64,000 bases of DNA from positions 24,354,807 to 24,418,806 of the forward strand of contig CM018035.1 of the NCBI GenBank assembly GCA_008638375.1, given 5' to 3'. Positions 45,901 to 56,900 of the stretch are shown piece after piece. Position numbers and translations under genes: made by a program. The notes under the pieces were generated by a model, which saw nothing but the letters and a program-made list of their open reading frames with translations, was not told the origin of the DNA and did not search any database. The first letter of the stretch is position 1, and each line of letters opens with the position of its first letter. The DNA is from Nyssa sinensis. Taxonomy: Eukaryota > Streptophyta > Magnoliopsida > Cornales > Nyssaceae.

Positions 45901-48831
45901 TGTAAAGATTAGAAAAATCAGGTTAAATTTTTCGTTTTGCTAGTAGGACATAACTCATGCACTATTTGCAGGTAGGGCACTATACTTGCATCATTTAGAC
46001 ATAAGTCATATTTAGAAGCATAATTTGAGTATGACATATAAGAAAAATATTGTTAGAATGTTAAAATACACCTCTTATGATAATTTGAGCAAAATCAGAG
46101 ATAGTTTGAAAAATGGGCCCAAAAGGGTAGCTTGGGTCTGCCGGGTGGACCCGGCCGCACCCGCTAACAGACGAAAATAAATTTTTTAGGAAAATATCAT
46201 TTAAAATAATTTTAAGAACTTTGGTTAAAGCAGAATATTGATTTGAGGCATTTTGGGACAAGCTACAGTATAACGGGATCTCGCAGCTCATTAAGGGCAA
46301 ACAAATATTTTCACCCCTTGGCCCTTTAGTATAAATAAGAAACTTAGGATCTAAAATCTTCAAAAATTTCTGGGAAAAGTGCTGCAAGTCGTGCTTGGAG
46401 AGAAACCACAAAGAAAACTTAAGTTTTTCAACTTTCTACCTTCCAAAACTCATCTCCAACCTTAGAATCTCTCAGGGCTTCCTTCTAGGAAGTTGTTCTC
46501 GGCCACAAGGGTTTCAATCCTACCGATTGGTTCGGTATTGAAGTGAACACAACTCCCTAGGGTTGAGAAAAACCCTTTTAGGTATGATATTTTGCTAAGT
46601 AAAGAATATAGTTAAGTTTAGTAGTGTTTCTATAAGTTGATTGTATGACTTACATGCTTACTTGATGTTAAAAAATTACCTAGCAAATAGTTGCTTTGAA
46701 AATCTAAGGTTGGTACTTTGTGTACTTGTGTATTCTTTGAGAATTTGGTAAAGTGATGACCATGTAACATGCATATATGTATAATTAATTGTATTATAAC
46801 TTATGTTCATGTAGGCAAAGTCTTGTAATTTGAAAGTTATGGTTTGCTCAAAGTATTGGTACTTTGTGTACTTGTGTATTCCTTGAGAATTTGGTAATGT
46901 TGTGAATATGTAACATGAATATATGTATAATTGATGGTATTATATGCTATGTTCATTTAGGCAAAGTATTGTAGTTTGAAAGTTTCATTTGCTTAATGCA
47001 TGATGTATAATTTAAGGCACACCTCATGTGTTCGATAAAATGCCTCATTGAAATTACATGATTGCATAGTAACATCAAGGCATATTCGCATATTATGAAT
47101 CTTTGAAAACATGGTGGGTGTGCGTGTGTTGAGCACTTTGGTGCTATGTATTATGAGGGTGTAGATCCTGTGGTGAAAAACCCAAAATCTGGCCATGGTA
47201 CTCGCGTTCCAACGAGGATGAACCATGAAGCGAGACATACGATTTATACTTACGTTCCAACGGGAAAGGACCGTGAAGCGAGACATGAGTTGGGTATAGA
47301 GTTGTATGTGTGTGTCATGCATATTGCCATTGCATTGCATTAATGAATTGAAAGGTTTATAGTTTACAAATGTTCACTTTGCACACACCATACTTTACCT
47401 TTATTCTTTATATTAGCACTATGTCATACTAGTCGTCGCGCTTATCCCTATATGAGATTACATATTACAGATGAGACTCCCGACAAATGAGACTTGATGA
47501 AGTTTTGAAGCATGGAAGAGGAAATGGACCTTGAAGAATATTTGGCCTAAGGGCCATATTTTGTATGTACGGGTATAAGCCCCATGAAGTTTATTTCTTG
47601 TTTAAAGTTTAGACCTTGTGTAAGTTATAAACATAATTTTATGTCGGATTATATGTAATTGTGTATTGAATATAAATGAAGAGCATGGAGGTCCATGTAG
47701 TTACTTGTTTTTGAAATATGCTTGTGGATATTAGAAATAAGAAATTGTACAAATGAATATTTTATTAAGTGTTGTTGGTAAATGGGATAAGGAGAAAGGT
47801 TAATAAACAAAGGAGACTAGTGATTTTTTTTCTTCTAAAAAATAGCAACTAGATTGAGTGGAGCGGGAGATCATGCCTAGATTTTCTAAGTAGGGAATTA
47901 AACGACTTAAAAAGAAAAAGAAAGGTAAAAAAATGAAAAATAGGGGCAATTAATCCGAAAATCACTTACGGTCGAAAAATAAGGGAAAAGGGTAAAATGG
48001 TTATCTTACATGTTATAGGGTTCGACACCAAGTTTGGTGATGAAATAAATTGAAATGGATATAAAAATGTCAAAACCAAGATTTTTGGACTAAGGTTGGA
48101 ATGCTGGTATTTTAGCAATTTAGATCCTAGAATACTGTAGCAATGAACAGTAGGCTAGCAAGCCCAACAGACCAGCTAGCCAGCCTGTACGTCTGCGCGT
48201 CCCGAGAGCCTGCGCACCTTGCCTTCCTCCCTACTCGCAAATTGCTGCACGCCTTGCGCCTGCGTGCGCACCTACAGCCCTAAGGCATGTCATGGGCATG
48301 CCAAGGACAAGGCATGACTTGCCTTTTAAGGCCATTTCAAGACCATTCACTTCTATGTTAGACACCACCATTTGGAGCCTCTTTCAAGGCCACTTTTGGC
48401 CATTATACCAAGCCATGTTGGGCACCTTTTTGTGACACATTTTAGACATTATTCAAGGCTATGTTTGGCCACCTCCTTAGGCCACTTTTGATAGAATTTT
48501 TTACCTATTCTTGGTCTAGGCCTTAGGGCCTTAGGGCATTTGGGGCCATTTTTGGCCATTGTTTCAAGGCACATTAGAGCTATTTTTGGGGTTATCGTGG
48601 ATGTCATGTTTGGACATGACTTAGACTATTTTTTACCATTGGTTGGGGAGATATTTGACTGGTATTTGAAACCCTTCTTAAGTGAGTCTAGTTAGTAAAT
48701 TTCATTCTTAATTTTGGGAAACATAAAAAAATTAATGTGTAATCAACCAAATACATTTATTTGTATTTAATTAATTATTTTTAGTTCCATTTTCAATCAC
48801 TCCCCGGGTTTTCGAAATTCTGGGCGTGACA
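45901..48831 (+). repeat. Chromovirus 3' LTR (2.9 kb)
   Basis: Complete LTR, TGTAAAGATT to GGGCGTGACA, followed by the target duplication TTCAT. It pairs with 22439-24940 and is related to the solo LTRs at 11344 and 59202. The paired LTRs differ at many sites and by small indels, so the insertion is not recent. A 'GGCCA..TTTGGCCA' tract lies at 48280-48610. Confidence 0.9.
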
Positions 48832-48836
48832 TTCAT

Positions 48837-50210
48837 ACTTCTTTCATAAGAAGAGGTACGAGATATCACTTGGTTACTAAAGACTTTAACATGTGTTCAC
48901 GGAATGTAAATATGCGTATTGAGTTTGAATCTCTTCTACACTAATCATTGGTAGTAGAATTTAAAGGGTCGGCCTGACAGTCAAGAGAAAAAGACTTAGT
49001 CTTATGCATTAAGCTAACCCAGAGTATCCCATCCCAATCCATAAAAAAAAAAAAAAAAGCATCTAAATATGATAAATTGTATTTTTGAGACCAATTGACT
49101 TTGTCTTCATTATCTCATGCAATATGAGGGCATCTCATTTCTGTTTCAAGTATGTTTCACTGTTTACATTAACAGACTAATGCTAATGTCTACATTTTCA
49201 ATTCAAGAAACATGTAAGATGATCAAAAGATATTCATAGATTACAACATAAAATAAATAAAATAAGTTTTGCTGCCCTAGTAAAATTTAATGACTTAAAA
49301 AATTAATTAAACTCATTCACGGATTAAGATTGTTCAATGAATGATCTCACCAGTGTGGTTGCATAGCTAGGATTGTCAATATAATATTTTGATTAACCCA
49401 TAGATTTTCCATGCTTTGATAGATTTGAGAATCTTACAATATATTATTGAAATAGAATATACATTAATCATGCAGGTCATTGGTAAGATAACACATATAT
49501 ATACGTGTGTGTGTGTGTATGTGTATGGGGTAATCAAAGGCTGTTGGCTGTAAGTTGACAAATATATTATTATATAATTTGTTGGACAACTACATTTTTG
49601 GGGTTAAGTTGTTGGACAATTGGACATGAAATTGCATATTATTTTCAAAGTATTTTTCACGAAATGTCCTTTACTGTGACCCATAAGGATACCCTTTTCA
49701 TTATTGCTGTAAATAACCCTTATCTAATTATATGTGGCTGGAATAATGCTGGACAAACAGATTGATGAGACTATTGACTCGAATCACTTCAAAACAAAGT
49801 CTCAAATGTGCCCTTTTTGTTTTAGAAATGCCACTGCCCTATCATTCTGTACGGAAATTTATGAAAATTCTGTTTGTATAATATTTTCCTTGTGGATGAT
49901 GTCATGATTTTCCATACCTACCTACTTGATATTCAGGCTCTACAAGTGGCATTCTTTCTTATGCATTATGCACCATGATTCAGGATTCTGGTTATAAAAA
50001 AAATATGGAAAGATATGTGCTTCAAATGTCTAAAATCACCTTCTTGAATCAACTTGGCACTGGGAACATTTAGTGGACTGCCCTTAGTACCATTTTTGAT
50101 ATTTTAAAAATTTTTGTCATGTTGTTTTGATATGCATGATCCTACTTAACATATTTTTGCCTTTTCTGTGAACTTCTTTATGAAATTTATTAATAACACG
50201 TTCTGTTCAG
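48837..50210. other. Intergenic or former intron DNA before the SPS exon
   Basis: No upstream SPS exon could be found here. The stretch ends in a pyrimidine-rich acceptor TTCTGTTCAG at 50210, so at least its right part is probably the last intron of the SPS gene. A (GT)n-type run lies near 49506-49520. Confidence 0.55.
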
Positions 50211-50490
50211 GTATCTCTATCTCCGGTGGGGCGTGGACTTGTCAAAGATGGTGGTTTTTGTTGGAGAAAGTGGGGACACAGATTATGAAGGATTTCTTGG
50301 TGGCTTGCACAAGTCTATAATATTGAAGGGAGTTTGCAGCAGTGCAAGCAATCAACTTCATCCAAGCAGAAGCTACTCTCTTTCAGATGTTGTGCCATCT
50401 GACAGCCCCAACATTGTTCAGACAACTGAAGAATGCAACACTTCAGATCTCCGGGCTTCATTGGAGAAACTGGGAGTTCTCAAGGGGTAG
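50211..50490 (+). pseudogene. Orphan last exon of sucrose-phosphate synthase (SPS)
   Basis: SPS makes sucrose 6-phosphate from UDP-glucose and fructose 6-phosphate in the cytosol. The exon follows TTCTGTTCAG and reads, after one split-codon base, 92 uninterrupted codons: YLYLRWGVDLSKM, VVFVGESGDTDYEGFLGG, LKGVCSSASNQLH, SDSPNIVQTTEECN and DLRASLEKLGVLKG, then TAG at 50488-50490. This is the highly conserved C-terminal end of SPS, within its phosphatase-like domain. None of the other exons is on this strand in the window: the chromovirus and the RLP gene lie upstream. It is therefore a gene fragment, or the 3' end of a gene interrupted over a long distance. The family call is firm. Confidence 0.85.
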
Positions 50491-50870
50491 AAACTTGCAT
50501 TGAGGCCTTGGCGTATGTAAGTTTGACTCGAAAGATTCTCTGGTCTGGTTTTCTTCATACTTGGGTCGTGTTGTCCTCAGATCTGCAAACTCCCTGAAAA
50601 AGTATCCTCCTGATTTTGCAGTCTTGTGCCTTGAAGTTGGTTTGTCGGTTTCTTCATGAAACTTTAATTTTTTTGATTCACATCTTCAAAAATAATTTCT
50701 TTGTTGGTCCCATGAATATATTTGTATAGCTGTTGTAATTTTTTCATACAACATGAGGCCTCTTTTGTCATACTGGATAAAGTGTGAATAACGTCTCTGA
50801 TGAAGCAGAAGCTATGAAGTGTTGGAATCCAACAAAAGAGGAATGTTGAAATCTAGTAATAAAAAGAGAA
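50491..50870 (+). other. Probable SPS 3' untranslated region
   Basis: T-rich DNA following the SPS stop, with AATAAA at 50858-50863 as a candidate poly(A) signal. No open frame. Confidence 0.45.
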
Positions 50871-50929
50871 CAATTCTTCAAAGGAAATTTAAAATTTTAT
50901 TAATCAATAAACTTATTAGTCCTGTTGCC

Positions 50930-51135
50930 TTGTGAAATATAAAGAATTATCAAAAAGAACAAAATTGAGTTTGACTTTTAAATTATTAATTAAGAGTCCT
51001 AAAACTACAAAATAAATAGGAGAAAATATGGAATTTTTTTTTAAACTAAGATTATAATTAAAACTAGATTTTTTTTATATAGTAAAAATATCAAATTGAT
51101 GTTTCCAATTACGTCCCAAATCTATCCTATATCAG
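50930..51135 (-). repeat. Possible decayed LTR of the gag relic, copy 1
   Basis: It shares, in direct order, 'AATTATCAAAAA', 'AAAATTGAGT', 'TAATTAAAACTA..TTTTT', 'ATAGTAAAAAT' and 'CCTAATCTATC'-type words with 52210-52420. The two flank a minus-strand gag remnant. Terminal dinucleotides and a target duplication cannot be assigned. Confidence 0.5.
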
Positions 51136-51297
51136 TCATCTCCACGAGAAAAAAAATTTGTCCACGAGTTAATTAAATAAACTCAATCTCAAACTTGTCC
51201 ATAACTTGACAATAATAGTTGAAACTTTTGAGGAACATTAAAATCTCAAATACTTTTTTCTTCTTTTACATCTTTCATGAACTCTGTAATTTTGTGC

Positions 51298-52161
51298 TTA
51301 ATAATAATCTTTGAAACTAGAAATAGGTTTTTCTTGATCAAACACTACAATTTTAGTTCCTTCATAGCAATAATCTTGTTCTTTAGATTTATTCTCATCT
51401 ATGTCGTTTACTATGGCTATGAGAATTTCCTCCTCTCTTACTAGAGATTTACTTATTAGTATTTTTCTCTCGCACAAAAGAGCCTGGGAATCTATGGGTG
51501 CCACTAAATCCACACTTCTTTTTTCACAATAGGAGTTGTTATTATACACTGAAGACCTCCGGTTTTATTGGGTGGTAGATACATAGCCTTAACCGCAGTT
51601 TCATCTCGTGCCACTTACAGATAAGATACTTGTTGTCTTCTATTAATTTGTACTTGTTCCCACCATGTAGAGGCTCTTCTTTTAAGTTTAATAGCCTCAA
51701 GTTTAACTTCTAGAATTTTCACATATTCATAAAAAAAATTATCTACTTTGGCGAGCCAATCCAAGAAACCTACGATATGAAAATAAATTATGGTGTTAAT
51801 TTTCATTTGATAATATCTGCTATGTTTGCCATCTATAGCAAATTTTGCTCACTCTTCATCACTTAATCTTCCGCCTAAGCTTAGATTATTTCATCTACAT
51901 ACGTCACACATGATAGGTTAGCTATGAGGTACACTGTTGACACAGTTCCTAGCGCCCCCCATTGCAAGGCTAGCAAGCATTTGTTGGATCTCCTGTAAGG
52001 TGCGTTCAATCCGCTATCCATGTTTCTCGCACCACCACCGATAGGGTGATACTTGTCATTTGTTCAATCCATTTTCCTTGTTCTCGCACAGCCACTCATA
52101 GGGTTTGCATTCCATGATCTTCACTGCCAGAGTAGATGCTACCATAGTTATCGTTTGCCAT
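51298..52161 (-). pseudogene. Minus-strand Ty3/gypsy gag relic
   Basis: The minus strand reads an ATG-led stretch, MANDNYGSIYSGSEDHG (52161 leftward), and further on the retrotransposon gag core VGFLDWLAKVDNFFYEYV with RASTWWEQVQINRRQQ (51806-51618), which matches the usual 'EFLDWL..FF' to 'ASAWWEQL..NRRRQ' order. Frames are broken in several places. The frame at 51549-51298 is open but not recognised. No pol is found, so it is a short internally deleted relic. Confidence 0.65.
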
Positions 52162-52209
52162 CGTACCAGTATACATTAAGGCTCTAATAGTTAACGGTCC
52201 TTCAAGTTT

Positions 52210-52420
52210 ATAGGCTTATAATAACATATGAAAAATTATCAAAAATGAAAAAATTGAGTGACTCAAGAACTACTAATTTGGAGTCATAAAACCACTCAAA
52301 AAACTATAGGATTAAATTTGGGAATTTCTAACTACCATCATAGTTAAAACTATATTTTTCTAAAATAGTAAAAATGTGGTTTCCTTCCAGGCAGGTTCCT
52401 AATCTATCTACATCATATTT
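52210..52420 (-). repeat. Possible decayed LTR of the gag relic, copy 2
   Basis: Partner of 50930-51135; see there for the shared words. Its position just outside the gag start on the minus strand fits a 5' LTR. Confidence 0.5.
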
Positions 52421-53429
52421 ACAGGAGTTGTGAAGAACTGTTTTTTTACTTCAAATTTTTGTTCTCTTCATCTACTCTCTGTCCAGGTTGCTTTGAGATT
52501 GTAGAAAGAAAGTTCAGAGAGGATCTTGTTGAGCAGTGATCTCATTTTTGTAATCAACTGGACTAACAATATATCTTCATTTGTGCAACTGTCTCAGGGC
52601 TCTAACCAGTAGCAGCGGCAACAGCTTGTCAGGTGATGAACTGGGCAACAATATATATGTCTGTTAGCTTTACTTCTCCAAGCTTTTACAGCAGCTTGGT
52701 GTCATTGTGCATGCTGGGTTGCAATAAATTTGTTCATTAGCTTTGCTTCACTAAGCTTTTACGGTAGCTTGGTGTGAATTTGTGCGCGAGTCTGCAGGCT
52801 GGTTATGAACAGAACCTTGCACAGTTCATCTTCTCAAAATTCTCTGACACAAGAAAGGGAACGTCTTTCCAACTTGACAGTCCCTGTATAGTTAATGAAA
52901 TAAAACTGTTGTGATTTTAATTCCTCAGACATGTATGAGTGCACCATTTTGGGTCCCTTGCAAGTCCAACATTTACAATGGATTATGGATCTCAATATCA
53001 ATAAAAACCTATAAATATTTAGTTGACAGTATATGATAGTGATTGTTGATATGCTGTGTGTTGTAATTCTTGCCGATCTAATTGTCTGTGCAAATACACA
53101 TACTCGCATAGTAATATTAATAATGCGTATGAAAATAGTTATTTACTTAAGTATTTTTGGGACTCTTGCATAGGCTTTTTTAGTCCAAAGATTGTTTGGC
53201 CACGTGGGTGGAGGAGAAAATTGTGGGCCAGACCTATCCTGTTGGTCCTGCTACAAATATTTTCGTTCCAAAATTATGAGCCGTATTTACCGAAATGCCC
53301 CTCTGCTCATTCCGTCAAACATCCACTTTGTCGGAAATCTCTACTTAAAAACTTCTACAGTGGGAATAAACTCATTTTGAACTTAATTTAGAATGATTTT
53401 CAAAATTAAGTACGATTTTAGAAATTAAA
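52421..53429. other. Intergenic DNA with a 75-bp tandem duplication
   Basis: 52641-52713 and 52714-52790 are two copies of a unit with 'TTAGCTTT.CTTC..CAAGCTTTTAC' and 'GCAGCTTGGTGT'. The sequence is less AT-rich than its surroundings and could be old transcribed DNA, but no frame is convincing. Confidence 0.5.
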
Positions 53430-53956
53430 TATAATTCTACTCATTTTTTACCCTAAAAATTCAGCCCAACACAAATTTTTATTTTAATTCTCTCACTTCT
53501 CACTCCAAAATTTTGGTTTAATTCAAAGATTTTTCACTAAAATTTCCTTCAAAAATTTTTTTAGCCCCTCGAAATAAAATTTCCTCACTCCATCTTTGCC
53601 TGTATGTAATACACATATACTTTTTTTTATTTGTAGTTAAAATTTAATAATTAAATGATATTTATATGATTAGATACATGATAAATTAAAATTATGACAT
53701 GTAGAAAGTTACTCTTACCTAAATGATACGAGTATCCAATATAAAAAAGTAAAAATGGCCCATCAATCTAGAAATTAGTCTCCCCAAGTCAAGTTTTATT
53801 CCGACCCAATTTGGTTGGGCCTATCCTATAGTAACTTATTCCTAGGGCCTGCAGTAGCTTAGCCCACCCTGGCCTATGTTCGAACAGGGCAGCTGGCTCA
53901 AAATCCTTTTCCACGGCCCACCAAAAATCCCACTTCTTAAGAATTTGAATGCTTCA
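53430..53956. repeat. Duplicated noncoding segment, copy 2 (pairs with 21200-21750)
   Basis: Direct-orientation partner of 21200-21750. The copia element was inserted at its right end. Confidence 0.85.
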
Positions 53957-56900
53957 TGTTACCGTGTACTGTCACACGTAGTATTTATACCCATACTGTA
54001 CCGCTATACCCTGGCATATCCTTGGAATATGCCAGTATCATTTCCTGGAATATGCTAGTATTATTCCCTCTTGTATACCTATATATAGGCTGTCACGACC
54101 CGAAACCCACCCTACGCGGATCCCGAGGACATGATGCCAGTTGGCCACCTTGCCAGTTTTCTCCACCGACAATGCGACCAACCAAAGGCAATTTCTGAAC
54201 TTTACAATGAATTGCATTCTAAATGTAGGGTCAAGGCAGCGAAAATTAAAACCTTTTAAAATTAAAAATGCAACCCATCCATACACATCAGAGCACGTCT
54301 AGAATCAGTCACAAAATATCTCTAAAGTATCAATATACATGCTCCAATGCATCCATTCTATATCAATAAATTACTTAAAGCGGAAATTACACCAACATAG
54401 TCTAGCTAATCAAACTCATCTCCAATGATCAACAATCAGAATGTCTCCAAGTACCGCTTAATCATAGTGATCCAACATACTATGCTAACCTCATCACTAA
54501 TGATCTAATATTATAATACAAATTATGAACTTAACCTTACAGAGCATGTAGTTCACTTGATTTGGAGTTCATATTGTCAGTGTGAATCATTTGTGCTCCA
54601 CTAGTTTCATTAGTTATCTCACTTGCATATCATCCGTCATAAGCTACCTTAAAAATGGTTATAAATAAGGGGTAAGCTAACAAAGCTCAGTAAGTAAATT
54701 TCTAGCTTTGCCATGGGTCAGGGTTAGTTCACAAGAACAATAGAAGAAAAGGATAACAGATAGCTAATAGCCAGTCACCAAGATGTACAACAATGACCCG
54801 AGGGTCTAAAAGGCTCATCCCGAAATAAGATACAAGGAGATAACAATAATGAATCCAACAACCGGGATCTAGCCGATCATGATAATCTGCTGCCACAACA
54901 AATACGATAGCCTAATCAAAAGTATAAGATGCTTGCATAGAATATGATCATCCAATGAGTACCAAAGATATATTATCATCGAGTAAAGTATAACATGATT
55001 GCAATAATATGATCATTCTCAGGGCATAGAATATGATCATCCAACGAATACCAAGGATATATCATCATCAAACACTAACAACCCAGAATGCGTGAATCAC
55101 CCGGGGCGCGGCATACCCCACTGTGACACACATTCAGCCTCGCCTCATTATCCCGGGCTTACTGAATAGCTGCCAGAGCTCTTATTATCTCAGGTCCCGA
55201 AGGACATAAAGACCCCCAAAGGGTCTTTCCCCCACGCAATCTATGAATAGATGGGCCGTTGTGACTGAGCACAACCCAAGGCACATATAAAATCTCATGA
55301 TCATGTTACTCTCCACAGGAACAAGGATGTGGATCGTAACTAGTTAGTTCAAGGCAACATAATATAACCATAGCTTCCCACCGCTATGTTACTGGGCTGT
55401 CGAGAACATAACACATTCAAGGCAACAATATATAACTATAGCTTTTTACAGCTATGTTACCGGGCTGCCGAGAACAACCATGTTTTAATCAACGATGCAT
55501 AAGTGTATAGAACAAACAAGATTTCCAACAACAAATATATTACAAGATCATGACACGATATACATGATAGTATAAGCATGCTCAAGCATCAACAAGTCAA
55601 GATTACAAAATGATATAAGCAAGCAAGTCGAACCCAAAGCATAGGCAAGAACAAATAATCACAAGTCGATTGCCATCAATCAAGGAGATCAAGTTCGTTG
55701 GGTAATCACAAGTAGATTGGCATCAATCAAGAATTCAGGTTCATCAAGTAGGGAATGGAGTACAAGTTTGGCAGTATATCCAAATAAATGTGACTGGCTG
55801 AGGAAGGACCACATAACAAAGTTCAGATTTATTTACCTCAGTTTCTTAGTATTGCATTCTCCATTTACAAATACTCTGATAATCTCCAGATACTTCAGGC
55901 ATATCCTTGCATAGCCTGAATAATCATCATTAATCATAGACATATAAGAATTCGTTCATTCATGTCTTATTCATCATCTTAGGAGTCTATTAGATCCCCT
56001 AATTAGGTTCATTGGTCCTATTACCCACTCATTGGGTTTCAACTTATGTTATTAAATTCCTTAAGTAGGCTTATTAGCTGTCAGAATAATATTTTAAGTC
56101 ATTTTGACTCCAGTCGTTATCAATTAAACACTTATTCGACCTTAAGGGCAAAATGATAATTTTGTCATTCTCGCTCTGGACCCTATCGCGGTCCTCAGAA
56201 TATCCCAAATATCTTATATATAAAGTTCAAAGTCTTTTGGACTTCATTTGGTATCTGCTTCTTATCATCGGGACGCATCGGTCATTTCTCATTTTATACG
56301 TCGACTGTTTCAGAGTCTTATTTAGCCCTTCAATTTCTGTAATTATGCTTATGACAATTTATTAGATTAGATTGGCCTTTATTCGGCCTCTACTTTGCAC
56401 TTATCACACTCAGGGGTATTTTGGTTATTTTACATTTCATGAAATTCTGCTCCTGATTCGTCATTTAATCATGTGTACAGTTTCATGAGTATCTGGGCTT
56501 CTATTGATATCAATTTCGTCTCATTTGGACTTCATTTAGACTTCGTATAGCATAAGGGGCATTTTGGTAATTTTAGACTTTCACGTGTCACGTTTTTCGG
56601 TACTTTGTTTGCTAGTACGGACTCCACCATTGAGTCTAGAGTGCCTAACATAATTAAAATGGACTATCTTTTATTTTTATCTGACCCTGGGTATCATTAG
56701 GGGTAGTACAGTCATTTATCATTTGCGTGTCTTTATTTTTCAGGACTTAATTTCCCAAATCGAGCTCCACCATTGAATCTGGGATGCCCGAAATAGTAAA
56801 AATACATTATTCATTTATTTTATTTGGACTTCGTTTGACTTATTTAGTGTCTAAGGATAAAATAGTAATTTTATCCAATTAATAAAATAATTAAATAAAT

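Larger units (their letters stand above)
22439..48831 (+). mobile_element. Ty3/gypsy chromovirus-type retrotransposon, degraded, holding a nested CACTA
   Basis: Related LTRs lie at both ends (22439-24940 and 45901-48831), starting TGTAAAGAT and, at the right, ending GGGCGTGACA. The flanks are a perfect TTCAT duplication (22434-22438 and 48832-48836). Internally the order is gag, protease, reverse transcriptase, RNase H, integrase, chromodomain-like tail: the Ty3/gypsy order. The tail and the long LTRs suggest the chromovirus Tekay/Del group. A CACTA element occupies 28563-44549; without it the element is about 10.4 kb. Many stops and at least one frameshift make it inactive. Confidence 0.9.
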
